This document shows positions 7,562 through 17,648 of a DNA stretch of 64,000 nt, in pieces. The notes below the pieces were generated by a model. That model made no database searches, was not told the origin of the DNA, and worked only from the letters and a program-made list of their open reading frames with translations. The stretch is from Rattus norvegicus (lineage: Eukaryota > Chordata > Mammalia > Rodentia > Muridae), in NCBI RefSeq assembly GCF_036323735.1, contig NC_086025.1, positions 107,794,688 to 107,858,687 of the forward strand. The letters are read 5' to 3'. The position numbers and the translations under genes are program-made. Position 1 is the stretch's first letter, and each line of letters begins with the position of its first letter.

Positions 7562-10234
7562 ATGAATATAACAGGAAGCAATAATCACTATTCCTTAATA
7601 TCTCTCAACATCAATGGCCTCAACTCCCCAATAAAAAGACATAGATTAACAAACTGGATACGCAACGAGGACCCTGCATTCTGCTGCCTACAGGAAACAC
7701 ACCTCAGAGACAAAGACAGACATTACCTCAGAGTGAAAGGCTGGAAAACAATTTTCCAAGCAAATGGTCAGAAGAAGCAAGCTGGAGTAGCCATTCTAAT
7801 ATCAAATAAAATCAATTTTCAACTAAAAGTCATCAAAAAAGATAAGGAAGGACACTTCATATTCATCAAAGGAAAAATCCATCAAGATGAACTCTCAATC
7901 CTAAATATCTATGCCCCAAATACAAGGGCACCTACATATGTAAAAGAAACCTTACTAAAGCTCAAAACACACATTGCACCTCACACAATAATAGTGGGAG
8001 ATTTCAACACCCCACTCTCATCAATGGACAGATCATGGAAACAGAAATTAAACAGAGATGTAGACAGACTAAGAGAAGTCATGAGTCAAATGGACTTAAC
8101 GGATATTTATAGAACATTCTATCCTAAAGCAAAAGGATATACCTTCTTCTCAGCTCCTCATGGTACTTTCTCCAAAATTGACCATATAATTGGTCAAAAA
8201 ATGGGCCTCAACAGGTACAGAAAGATAGAAATAATCCCATGCGTGCTATCGGACCACCACGGCCTAAAACTGGTCTTCAATAACAATCAAGGAAGAATGC
8301 CCACATATACTTGGAAATTGAACAATGCTCTACTCAATGATAACCTGGTCAAGGAAGAAATAAAGAAAGAAATTAAAAACTTTTTAGAATTTAATGAAAA
8401 TAAAGGTACAACATACCCAAACTTATGGGACACAATGAAAGCTGTGCTAAGAGGAAAACTCATAGCGCTGAGTGCCTGCAGAAAGAAACAGGAAAGAGCA
8501 TATGTCAGCAGCTTGACAGCACACCTAAAAGCTCTAGAACAAAAAGAAGCAAATACACCCAGGAGGAGTAGAAGGCAGGAAATAATCAAACTCAGAGCAG
8601 AAATCAACCAAGTAGAAACAAAAAGGACCATAGAAAGAATCAACAGAACCAAAAGTTGGTTCTTTGAGAAAATCAACAAGATAGATAAACCCTTAGCCAG
8701 ACTAACGAGAGGACACAGAGAGTACGTCCAAATTAACAAAATCAGAAATGAAAAGGGAGACATAACAACAGATTCAGAGGAAATTCAAAAAATCATCAGA
8801 TCTTACTATAAAAACCTATATTCAACAAAACTTGAAAATCTTCAGGAAATGGACAATTTCCTAGACAGATACCAGGTACCGAAGTTAAATCAGGAACAGA
8901 TAAACCAGTTAAACAACCCCATAACTCCTAAGGAAAGAGAAGCAGTCATTAAAGGTCTCCCAACCAAAAAGAGCCCAGGTCCAGACGGGTTTAGTGCAGA
9001 ATTCTATCAAACCTTCATAGAAGACCTCATACCAATATTATCCAAACTATTCCACAAAATTGAAACAGATGGAGCACTACCGAATTCCTTCTATGAAGCC
9101 ACAATTACTCTTATACCTAAACCACACAAAGACCCAACAAAGAAAGAGAACTTCAGGCCAATTTCCCTTATGAATATCGACGCAAAAATACTCAACAAAA
9201 TTCTGGCAAACCGAATCCAAGAGCACATCAAAACAATCATCCACCATGATCAAGTAGGCTTCATCCCAGGCATGCAGGGATGGTTTAATATACGGAAAAC
9301 CATCAACGTGATCCATTATATAAACAAACTGAAAGAACAAAACCACATGATCATTTCATTAGACGCTGAGAAAGCATTTGACAAAATTCAACACCCCTTC
9401 ATGATAAAAGTCCTGGAAAGAATAGGAATTCAAGGCCCATACCTGAACATAGTAAAAGCCATATACAGCAAACCAGTTGCTAACATTAAACTAAATGGAG
9501 AGAAACTTGAAGCAATCCCACTAAAATCAGGGACTAGACAAGGCTGCCCACTCTCTCCCTACTTATTCAATATAGTTCTTGAAGTTCTAGCCAGAGCAAT
9601 CAGACAACAAAAGGAGGTCAAGGGGATACAGATCGGAAAAGAAGAAGTCAAAATATCACTATTTGCAGATGATATGATAGTATATTTAAGTGATCCCAAA
9701 AGTTCCACCAGAGAACTACTAAAGCTGATAGACAACTTCAGCAAAGTGGCTGGGTATAAAATTAACTCAAATAAATCAGTTGCCTTCCTCTATACAAAAG
9801 AGAAACAAGCCGAGAAAGAAATTAGGGAAACGACACCCTTCATAATAGACTCAAATAATATAAAGTACTTCGGTGTGACTTTAACAAAGCAAGTAAAAGA
9901 TCTGTACAATAAGAACTTCAAGACACTGAAAAAGGAAATTGAAGAAGACCTCAGAAGATGGAAAGATCTCCCATGCTCATGGATTGGCAGGATTAATATA
10001 GTGAAAATGGCCATTTTACCAAAAGCGATCTACAGATTCAATGCAATCCCCATCAAAATACCAATCCAATTCTTCAAAGACTTAGACAGAACAATTTGCA
10101 AATTCATCTGGAATAACAAAAAACCCAGGATAGCTAAAGCTATCCTCAACAATAAAAGGACTTCAGGGGGAATCACTATCCCTGAACTCAAGCAGTATTA
10201 CAGAGCAATAGTGATAAAAACTGCATGGTATTGA
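7562..10234 (+). CDS. L1 ORF2, endonuclease and reverse transcriptase part, ended by premature stop
   Basis: 890 codons of L1 ORF2 before an in-frame TGA at 10232-10234. ORF2 protein nicks target DNA and reverse-transcribes L1 RNA from the nick. The endonuclease (about 1-240) keeps the expected residues: N16, E45 in QETH, D147 and N149 in GDFN, D207 in KIDH, and D231/H232 in SDHH. The reverse transcriptase (about 460-770) has the SPGPDGF motif (471-477), D601 in motif A and the FADD box at 701-704. All sit about 1-2 residues from their human L1 positions. The stop replaces a TGG present in copy A at the matching place ('tattggtac' versus 'tattgatac'). The product would lack the last 385 residues of the expected 1275. 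Translation is presumably by reinitiation after ORF1, as in other L1s. Confidence 0.95.
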   Translation: MNITGSNNHYSLISLNINGLNSPIKRHRLTNWIRNEDPAFCCLQETHLRDKDRHYLRVKGWKTIFQANGQKKQAGVAILISNKINFQLKVIKKDKEGHFIFIKGKIHQDELSILNIYAPNTRAPTYVKETLLKLKTHIAPHTIIVGDFNTPLSSMDRSWKQKLNRDVDRLREVMSQMDLTDIYRTFYPKAKGYTFFSAPHGTFSKIDHIIGQKMGLNRYRKIEIIPCVLSDHHGLKLVFNNNQGRMPTYTWKLNNALLNDNLVKEEIKKEIKNFLEFNENKGTTYPNLWDTMKAVLRGKLIALSACRKKQERAYVSSLTAHLKALEQKEANTPRRSRRQEIIKLRAEINQVETKRTIERINRTKSWFFEKINKIDKPLARLTRGHREYVQINKIRNEKGDITTDSEEIQKIIRSYYKNLYSTKLENLQEMDNFLDRYQVPKLNQEQINQLNNPITPKEREAVIKGLPTKKSPGPDGFSAEFYQTFIEDLIPILSKLFHKIETDGALPNSFYEATITLIPKPHKDPTKKENFRPISLMNIDAKILNKILANRIQEHIKTIIHHDQVGFIPGMQGWFNIRKTINVIHYINKLKEQNHMIISLDAEKAFDKIQHPFMIKVLERIGIQGPYLNIVKAIYSKPVANIKLNGEKLEAIPLKSGTRQGCPLSPYLFNIVLEVLARAIRQQKEVKGIQIGKEEVKISLFADDMIVYLSDPKSSTRELLKLIDNFSKVAGYKINSNKSVAFLYTKEKQAEKEIRETTPFIIDSNNIKYFGVTLTKQVKDLYNKNFKTLKKEIEEDLRRWKDLPCSWIGRINIVKMAILPKAIYRFNAIPIKIPIQFFKDLDRTICKFIWNNKKPRIAKAILNNKRTSGGITIPELKQYYRAIVIKTAWY

Positions 10235-11389
10235 TACAGAGACAGACAGATAGACCAATGGAATAGAATTGAAGACCCAGAAATGAACCCACACACCTAT
10301 GGTCACTTGATTTTTGACAAAGGAGCCAAAACCATCAAATGGAAAACAGATAGCATTTTCAGCAAATGGTGCTGGTTCAACTGGAGGTCAACATGTAGAA
10401 GAATGCAGATCGATCCATGCTTATCACCCTGTACAAAGCTTAAGTCCAAGTGGATCAAGGACCTCCACATCAAACCAGACACACTCAAACTAACAGAAGA
10501 AAAACTAGGGAAGCATCTGGAACACATGGGCACTGGAAAAAATTTCCTAAACAAAACACCAATGGCTTACGCTCTAAGATCAAGAATCGACAAATGGGAT
10601 CTCATAAAACTGCAAAGCTTCTGTAAGGCAAAGGACACTGTGGTTAGGACAAAACGGCAACCAACAGATTGGGAAAAGATCTTTACCAATCCTACAACAG
10701 ATAGAGGCCTTATATCCAAAATATACAAAGAACTCAAGAAGTTAGACCGCAGGGAAACAAATAACCCTATTAAAAAATGGGGTTCAGAGCTAAACAAAGA
10801 ATTCACAGCTGAGGAATGCCAAATGGCTGAGAAACACCTAAAGAAATGTTCAAAATCTTTAGTCATAAGGGAAATGCAAATCAAAACAACCCTGAGATTT
10901 CACCTCACACCAGTGAGAATGGCTATGATCAAAAACTCAGGGGACAACAGATGCTGGCGAGGATGCAGAGAAAGAGAAACACTCCTCCATTGTTGGTGGG
11001 ATTGCAGACTGGTACAACCATTCTGGAAATCAGTCTGGAGGATCTTCAGAAAATTGGACATTGAACTGCCTGAGGATCCAGCTATACCTCTCTTGGGCAT
11101 ATACCCAAAAGATGCCCCAACATATAAAAAAGACACATGCTCCACTATGTTCATTGCAGCCTTATTTATAATAGCCAGAAGCTGGAAAGAACCCAGATGC
11201 CCTTCAACAGAGGAATGGATACAGAAAATGTGGTACATCTACACAATGGAATATTACTCAGCTATCAAAAACAACGAGTTTATGAAATTCGTAGGCAAAT
11301 GGTTGGAACTGGAAAACATCATCCTGAGTGAGCTAACCCAATCACAGAAAGACATACATGGTATGCACTCATTGATAAGTGGCTATTAG
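10235..11389 (+). pseudogene. L1 ORF2 C-terminal part downstream of the premature stop
   Basis: The ORF2 frame stays open from 10235 to the normal TAG at 11387-11389 (codons 892-1275), so the TGA at 10232 is the only disabling change seen in ORF2. This part holds the C-terminal Cys-rich motif with C-x3-C-x7-H-x4-C spacing (10952-11005, residues 1131-1148), which is important for L1 retrotransposition. A downstream ATG at 10283 opens 368 codons, but there is no reason to think it is used alone. Confidence 0.93.
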
Positions 11390-12107
11390 CCCAAATGCTT
11401 GAATTACCCTAGATGCCTAGAACAAATGAAACTCAAGACGGATGATCAAAATGTGAATGCTTCACTCCTTCTTTAAAAGGGGAACAAGAATACCCTTGGC
11501 AGGGAAGAGAGAGGCAAAGATTAAAACAGAGACTGAAGGAACACCCATTCAGAGCCTGCCCCACATGTGGCCCATACATATACAGCCACCCAATTAGACA
11601 AGATGGATGAAGCAAAGAAGTGCAGACCGACAGGAGCCGGATGTAGATCGCTCCTGAGAGACACAGCCAGAATACAGCAAATACAGAGGCGAATGCCAGC
11701 AGCAAACCGCTGAACTGAGAATAGGAACCCCGTTGAAGGAATCAGAGAAAGAACTGGAAGATCTTGAAGGGGCTCGAGACCCCATATGTACAACAATGCT
11801 AAGCAACCAGAGCTTCCAGGGACTAAGCCACTACCTAAAGACTATACATGGACTGACCCTGGACTCTGACCTCATAGGTAGCAATAAATATCCTAGTAAG
11901 AGCACCAGTGGAAGGAGAAGCCCTGGGTCCTGCTAAGACTGAACCCCCAGTGAACTAGACTGGTGGGGGGAGGGCGGCAATGGGGGGAGGGTTGGGAGGG
12001 GAACACCCATAAGGAAGGGGAGGGGGGAGGGGGATGTTTGCCGGGATACTGGGAAAGGGAATAACACTCGAAATGTATATAAGAAATACTCAAGTTAATA
12101 AAAAAAA
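11390..12107 (+). other. L1 3' UTR
   Basis: Non-coding 3' UTR of copy B. It aligns through its length with the 3' UTR of copy A (12683-13345), which lacks one stretch near 13000. A first polyadenylation signal AATAAA lies at 12097-12102, immediately followed by an A-tract. Open frames on either strand are not genes. Confidence 0.9.
11958..12036 (+). promoter_or_regulatory. G-rich polypurine tract of L1 3' UTR
   Basis: Several closely spaced runs of three to six G, including 'ggtggggggagggcggc' and 'ggggaggggggaggggg'. This matches the conserved G-quadruplex-capable tract of mammalian L1 3' UTRs. Copy A has the counterpart at 13190-13262. Confidence 0.75.
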
Positions 12108-12132
12108 TCAAGTAAATGTTTTAAAATAAAAA
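12108..12132 (+). other. Extra segment between two A-tracts at the L1 3' end
   Basis: After the expected L1 end and A-tract (12100-12107) comes a non-A segment (12108-12127), then a second AATAAA (12125-12130) and a second A-tract running into the target-site duplication. Copy A has no such segment. It may be a very short 3' transduction from the parent locus or a mutated tail. Confidence 0.5.
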
Positions 12133-12147
12133 AAAGAAATGTTCAAC
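12133..12147 (+). repeat. Right target-site duplication of full-length L1
   Basis: AAAGAAATGTTCAAC, identical to 5516-5530. Copy A resumes immediately after it. Confidence 0.95.
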
Positions 12148-13345
12148 ATTTTTAGTCATAAGGGAAATGCAAATCAAAACAACCCTGAGATTTCACCCCA
12201 CACCAGTAAGAATGGCTAAGATCAAAAACTCAGGTGACAGCAAATGCTGGTGAGGATGTGGAAAAAGAGGAACACTCCTCCATTGTTGGTGGGATTGCAG
12301 ACTGGTAAAACCATTCTGGAAATCAGTCTGGAGGTTCCTCAGAAAATTGGACATTGAACTACCTGAGGACCCAGCTATACCTCTCTTGGGCATATACCTA
12401 AAAGATGCCCCAACATATAACAAAGACACATGTTCCACTATGTTCATAGCAGCCTTATTTATAATAGCCAGAAGCTGGAAAGAACCCAGATGCCCTTCAA
12501 CTGAGGAATGGATACAGAAAATGTGGTACATCTACACAATGGAATATTACTCAGCTATCAAAAACAATGACTTTATGAAATTCATAGGCAAATGGATGGA
12601 ACTGGAAAATAACATCTTGAGTGAGGTAACCCAATCACAGAAAAACACACATGGTATGCACTCGTTGTTAAGTGGCTATTAGCCCAAATGCTTGAATTAC
12701 CCTAGATGCACAGAATACATGAAACTCAAGGATGACCAAAATGCGAATGCTTCACTCCTTCTTTAAAAGGCAGGGAATAGGGAGGCAAAGTTTAGAACAG
12801 AGACTGAAGTAACACCCATTCAGAGCCTGCCCCACATGTGGCCCATCCATATACAGCCCCCCAATTAGATAAGATGGATGAAGCAAAGAAGTGCAGGCTG
12901 ACAGGAACCAGATGTAGATCTCTCCTGAGAGACACAGCCAGAATACAGCAAATACAGAGGCGAATGCCAGCAGCAAACCACTGAACTGAGAATGGGACCC
13001 CCAGTCAGAGAAAGGACTGGAAGAGCTTGAAGCAACCAGAGCTTCCAGGGACTAAGCCACTACCCAAAGTCTATACATGGACTGATCCTGGGCTCCAACT
13101 GCATAGGTAGCTATGAATAGCCTAGTAAGAGCACCAGTGGAAGGGGAAGCCCTTGGTCCTGCCAAGACTGAACCCCCAGTGAATGTGATTGTTGGGGGGA
13201 GGGCAGTAATGGGGGAAGAATGGGGAGGGGAACACCCATATAGAAGGGGAGGGGGAGGGGTTAGTGGGATGTTGGCCCGGTGAAGAGGAATAACAATTGA
13301 AATGTAAATAAGAAATACTTAAGTTAATAAAGATAAAAAAAAAAA
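12148..13345 (+). mobile_element. L1Rn copy A, 3' part
   Basis: Continuation of copy A from 5530: the end of ORF2 (to about 12682), then a 3' UTR with its own G-rich tract (13190-13262), AATAAA (13326-13331) and an impure A-tail reaching about 13370. The open frame 12347-12682 is the ORF2 tail of this defective element. A stretch present in copy B at about 11720-11800 is missing near 13000. Confidence 0.92.
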
Positions 13346-13390
13346 AGAAAAAAAAAAGAAAAGAAAACAACAAGTTCACCCCCTTCAAAC

Positions 13391-14215
13391 AAAGGTAACT
13401 CCTTGAAATGGATAAAACTTACAAACCTCTAACTAAGCTCATTAGGTGAGACTAATTTTAAAAAGTCACATTCTCACCATACTGTAGAGAGAGGAGACAT
13501 CAGCATACACGGACTCCACAGATGTGGAAAGAGAAATAAAAGATCAGCATGAACTAACTTTTGCCAATCTACCTGGCAGCTTTGATGGACAACTTTCTCA
13601 ACATACAAATTATTTAAGAAAAAAATAGGTAAGTGTTGGGGATTCAGCTCATTGTCTGGCAAGACAATGACCTGGATTAAGTTCTCATTTCCAGAAAAGA
13701 AAAGAAAAGAAAAGAAAAGAAAAGAAAAGAAAAGAAAAGAAAAGGAGAAAGGAAGAGAAGAGAAAATGTTATCCATATAATCCTGTAACTGAGAAATTTC
13801 ATTTGTAGTTGAAATTTTACCCAGAAGAAGCTAACCTCAAATGTCTCTGGTGAATTCAACAGAGTACTCATGGATGAAATTGTATTAGTCTCACACATAT
13901 TCTTCCAGAAAACTGAACAAGACGGAACCCTTCTCAGCTCATGTTATGAGCCCAATATGACCCTCATCCCCAGACAAAGAGTCAAGGAGAAAGAAATCAC
14001 AGGCCAATACCCCTTACATACATAGGAATGTCAATGTGAAATCTGATTGCTCCTAATTAAATCTGACAACATGTGAAAAGGATGGTGTGCCATGATCACA
14101 TGGAGTTTATTTATTCAGAGTGCAATGCTGGTTGAACACTTAATAAAGGCCAGACAATACAACCCAAACTAAAAGGAATTTGTAAGGCTTTCTTCATAGG
14201 TTTCAAACACAACCT
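13391..14215 (+). mobile_element. Ancient L1 ORF2 remnant, piece 2
   Basis: Resumes the ORF2 left at 4311. It contains degenerate linker and reverse-transcriptase sequence such as '..acaaacctctaactaagctc', '..gaggagacatcagcat..', '..tctggtgaattcaac' and '..aatcacaggccaataccc'. Frames are broken throughout. An ID-like SINE interrupts it at about 13630-13744. Confidence 0.65.
13630..13744 (+). mobile_element. ID-like SINE, diverged, with (GAAAA)n tail
   Basis: 'gttggggattcagctca..' resembles the ID/BC1 start. The copy is strongly diverged after that and ends in a (GAAAA)n tract at 13694-13744, a usual expansion of a SINE A-tail. Confidence 0.6.
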
Positions 14216-14221
14216 TTGGCA

Positions 14222-14450
14222 ATCTCTAATTTGTTTGCTTATTTGTTTCTGTGGTGTTGGAGGTCAAACAGAGTCTCAGTCACATGCTAGGCAAGCGGGC
14301 ACTCTATCAGTGAGCTATATCCTCAGACCTTCGTTTTTTTAAAATACTGAGACAGGTTTTCTCTGGGTTGCCGAAGCAAGGATTGAGCTTTCAACCCTCC
14401 TGCCCTAGCCTCCCAAGGATCTGGAATTATTACAGACGTGTATCAGCAGG
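14222..14450 (-). mobile_element. B4-like SINE, reverse
   Basis: The reverse strand joins an ID-like half ('..atgctaggcaagcgggcac' on +) with a B1-like half ('gagacaggttttctctgggtt', 'cctcccaaggatctggaatta' in + orientation). This is the B4 design. Edges are approximate. Confidence 0.65.
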
Positions 14451-14819
14451 TCTACCTCCAACCAACATGTGGAAGACAGGGAAGTTTGCATACTGATGTC
14501 AACTTTGTACTAGAACATGCTTGGTCCAACACCCTTCATAACGCAGACTGGCTGTGTGGTCCTTGTGGTTGGAAACGGCGCAAGGATGTCCTGCCATTTC
14601 CATCCAGGGCCACGTTGGAAGTGATCATCAGGCTGAAGCAGATGGAAGGTTGTGTAAGTGGGAAAGGAAGAAGTAAAGGCTTTTGTTCACAGGCAATGGG
14701 ACTGTGTTTGTGGGGATCTGATAGAGTTTCAAAAGCCCCTTGGCCTGCCAGAGCCAACACCTGGGGTCAGAGATGTTAAAGCAAATGATAGTCCACAAAG
14801 AGAAGCACCCAGGAGTCAA
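14451..14819. other. Unassigned sequence in the nest
   Basis: No named repeat or exon was recognised. In the ancient ORF2 this is where the rest of the reverse-transcriptase core should be, so it may be a deletion or an unrecognised insertion. The open frame 14438-14779 has no recognisable domain. Confidence 0.35.
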
Positions 14820-14930
14820 GTTTAAGACCAATCTGGAGACATCATTAATTTTAAAGACAAAATATACACATATGAAAGACTTTCACATCAGGAAAAAAAC
14901 CACAGAACTGTGCTGAGTTAGTGACTAAGT
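14820..14930 (+). mobile_element. Ancient L1 ORF2 remnant, piece 3 (weak)
   Basis: A-rich sequence with '..caaaatatacacatatgaaagac', in short blocks resembling ORF2 just past the reverse-transcriptase core. It is supported mainly by its collinear position between pieces 2 and 4. Confidence 0.35.
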
Positions 14931-14933
14931 GAG

Positions 14934-15306
14934 GCTTTTTCAGTACTGTGATAAAACGCCGTGACCAAAAGCAGCTTGGGGTGGAAATGGCTTTCAGCTC
15001 TCTGGTCATGCTCTATAACTGAGGGGAGTCTAGGCAGGAACTGAGGCAGAAGCCATGGAAGAATGCTGCTTACTGGATTGCTCCTCATGGCTTGCTTTGG
15101 TTGCTCTGGTACCAGGATGCCAGGGCCACCTCTCCAAAGGTGGTGCCATCCACAGCGAGCTGGGCCCTTATGCATCAATTGTTAGTCAAGGAAATGCCCC
15201 CACAGGCTTGTCTACAGGCTAGTTTGATGGGAGTATTTTCTCTACTGAGGCTCCTCCTCTCAGATGACTCTATCTTGTGTCAAGTTGATAAAAAAAATTA
15301 GCTAGG
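14934..15306 (-). mobile_element. ORR1-like LTR, reverse
   Basis: The reverse complement of the LTR type at 27782-28191. On + it reads from '..gataaaacgccgtgaccaaaa' to '..cttgtgtcaagttgataaa' and '..agctaggaca'. It separates two collinear pieces of the ancient L1. Confidence 0.7.
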
Positions 15307-15309
15307 ACA

Positions 15310-15480
15310 AGTATAAAACATCAACATATAGAGGTATCTATCCCAAGTAGGTCAGAAGACTCCAAATTGATCTATAGATAAATGTGATTTCAATCTCGAC
15401 AGAAGCAATTCCTTTTAAGGAAATTGATCAGCAAGTTTGAAATCTCGGAGGTAATTATAAAGGTCTGGAAACAGCAAAAC
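15310..15480 (+). mobile_element. Ancient L1 ORF2 remnant, piece 4
   Basis: Degenerate ORF2 after the reverse-transcriptase core: '..aaattgatctatagat', '..gaaattgatcagcaag..' and '..acagcaaaacaatt' keep the L1 order. Confidence 0.6.

Positions 15481-15483
<3 letters not shown>

Positions 15484-15534
<51 letters not shown>
15484..15534 (+). repeat. (CT)n(CA)n microsatellite
   Basis: About 18 CT units followed by about 7 CA units, within the ancient L1 remnant. Confidence 0.95.
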
Positions 15535-15599
15535 GACACTCACAACCAGAAATGGATGACAAAGATCACGTGACTTCAAGAGTTAGAAACCCACTGTGA

Positions 15600-16010
15600 G
15601 CTGACAGTGTGGCCCTGACACAAGACAGACAGACACATTAATGGAACAAAATATAAAGCTTAAAATAGTCCTGCTCACATATGGACAAATGATTTTCACA
15701 AAAGGTGCCAAAGCAGTGTAGGAGAAAGGACCAGCTTTCCCCATAAACAGTCGAACAATGATACATTTTACACCCTTCCCCCTTTCCAGGGAGGCACCAT
15801 ATGTAAAAGTGACTTAAAATGGATCAAGGACCTAAATATGAAATGCAAAACTATAAAACTCCTAGGGGAAAGCATGGAGGGATGGCTTTTAACTACAGAT
15901 CAGGCAAATATTCATCACAGGATGCTAAACAGATGTAAAGACAGCAAACTGGACTCCATCAAGATGCTAACTGTTCTTTGGAAGCTATTGCTAACTGTGA
16001 GTGGAGAGAG
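15600..16010 (+). mobile_element. Ancient L1 ORF2 remnant, piece 5
   Basis: Degenerate ORF2 C-terminal half: '..attaatggaacaaaatataa', '..tcacaaaaggtgccaaagc', '..atggatcaaggacctaaat' and '..aaactcctaggggaaagc'. The open frame 15838-16059 is part of this remnant. Confidence 0.7.
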
Positions 16011-16026
16011 CGGGAGAGGCCAGTGG

Positions 16027-16346
16027 CAGTTTGATAGTTTGTCTCCATTGTCAGCCTGACTGGAAGCAGACTCATCAGGAAACACATCTATGGGTGTGGC
16101 TGTGGTGGTAGCAGTGGACGGAAGACCCACTTTAACTATGGGCGGCACCATTACGGGAAGTGAGGTCCTAGACATTACAGGCAGTGAGCACCCGAATTTG
16201 CTTCTTTCCGCTTCCTTCCTGGCTACTCAGTGTGACCAGCTGCCTGAAGCTCCTGCCACCACGAGGCCTCAAACCATGAGGCGAAACAAACCTTCCTCCT
16301 TTAAGTGGCTTTTCTCAAGTATTGTCACAGCAACAAGTAACTGGTA
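16027..16346 (+). mobile_element. MaLR-type LTR, old
   Basis: LTR-like repeat beginning '..tttgatagtttgtctcc' and ending '..attgtcacagcaacaag'. The L1 ORF2 resumes right after it ('ctggaagaaaatattttac'), showing insertion into ORF2. The open frame 16090-16398 crosses this junction and is not a gene. Confidence 0.5.
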
Positions 16347-16715
16347 CAAGCTGGAAGAAAATATTTTACAACGTACATGTTGGGTCAAAGACTCTTAACC
16401 CAAATGCATAGGAGAGCACTCAAAATGCAACCAGTTAATAAAAGCAAAACCAGGGAGAGTTTCAAAAGACTCTTCTAGAAAGATTGATGGTCAGCAAGCG
16501 GGTGCATGAAAAGACACTGAACATCGTTAGCCATTAGGAGGAGGTGAAGGGAAGTCACACTGGGGAACGTGTCCATCTGCTGGAAGTCACAGCGAGGAAG
16601 AGGATCCACACAGTGATGGGGCACACATGGGGAGCTGGGATTAATGCTCACACTGTGTGAGTGTACAGTGGCTTTGGAAAACATGTGCTTGTTTCCTAGA
16701 AACTAGATATTTATC
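16347..16715 (+). mobile_element. Ancient L1 ORF2 remnant, piece 6
   Basis: 'gaagaaaatattttacaac', '..gaaaagacactgaacatcg' and '..cagtggctttggaaaac' follow L1 ORF2 order near the C-terminus. Confidence 0.65.
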
Positions 16716-16844
16716 ATTAGGGGTTGTATGTGCAATGTCCCTTGTGGCCTCATGTGTTTTAATACTTGGTCCCTAGCTGGGGGCACCTCCTTTGGGAGGT
16801 GAGGTGTAGCTAAAGGGAGTGGGTCTTAGAAGGGGCGGGGGGGG

Positions 16845-16890
<46 letters not shown>

Positions 16891-17157
16891 ATTCATGTGC
16901 GCGCATGTGCACGTGTGTGTAGGTGAGGTTTGTAGCCTGGCCCCACTTCCTGTCCTGCCTCTGTTTTTCTGTTTCTGGAGATGTGAGGAAATGAATAATT
17001 GCTATGCACTTCTGCCACAATGGGACAGTCTATCACCATGCCTTGCCCACCATGATGAACAGTTTCCTATCTAACCTTAAGCCCAAATAATCCCTCCATG
17101 CCCCAAATTATTTTCTTCAGGTATGCTGTCACAGCAATGAGAAAGGGCCTGATACAC
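16716..17157 (+). mobile_element. MaLR-type LTR with (GA)n expansion
   Basis: LTR-like repeat with '..ttaatacttggtccctagctg', in short blocks, and the end '..gctgtcacagcaatgagaaa'. A G-run and a (GA)n tract (16836-16888) have expanded inside it. The ancient L1 ORF2 resumes at '..ccatgtgatccagccatcc'. Confidence 0.5.
16849..16888 (+). repeat. (GA)n microsatellite
   Basis: About 20 GA units preceded by a G-run at 16836-16846, within an LTR. Confidence 0.95.
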
Positions 17158-17159
17158 TG

Positions 17160-17450
17160 ACCATGTGATCCAGCCATCCTCCGTGGGGAGAAGCGTCCCG
17201 GCAAAGCCTGCCCAGAATGATGGCAGCCACTCAGATTCTATCCACGGCAGCAGAATACCACTTAGCTGTTAAAGGAACAAGCTATGGGTTTACATTACAG
17301 GTCCATCAAATGTTAAGGGGTAGTGTACATAGAAGGAGCCAGATAGAGTAGAGAGTCTTCTACTCACTGATGGGAGAGACAGTGACGTTCAGGCAAACCC
17401 CTGACAAAACATTAATCTCCAAACTGCCAAGAAAAGCTGCAAGTCAATCA
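17160..17450 (+). mobile_element. Ancient L1 ORF2 remnant, piece 7 (end of ORF2)
   Basis: '..atgtgatccagccatcct', '..gcagaataccacttagctgtta' and '..agaaggagccagatagag' in short blocks match the last part of L1 ORF2. This is the final recognised piece of the element begun at 3735. Confidence 0.6.
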
Positions 17451-17520
17451 ACAGGAGAAAGAGAGAAAATGGGTAAAGCATTTGAATCTCTACAAGAGGA
17501 AAGCAAAATGGTGCGTGCAC

Positions 17521-17529
17521 GTGTGTGTG

Positions 17530-17621
<92 letters not shown>

Positions 17622-17648
17622 ACAGCAGCAGCAGCAGGAGCAGGAGCA

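Larger units (their letters stand above)
5531..12132 (+). mobile_element. Full-length L1 (L1Rn copy B)
   Basis: About 6.6 kb, with a 5' UTR with tandem promoter units (5531-6446), ORF1 (6447-7502), a 59-base spacer, ORF2 (7562-11389 with one nonsense codon), a 3' UTR with a G-rich polypurine tract, and an A-rich tail with two AATAAA signals. It is flanked by a perfect 15-bp target-site duplication and lies in copy A, in the same orientation. Intact ORF1, a near-intact ORF2, retained CpGs in the 5' UTR and the exact duplication point to recent insertion. As it stands it cannot make full-length ORF2 protein. Confidence 0.97.
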
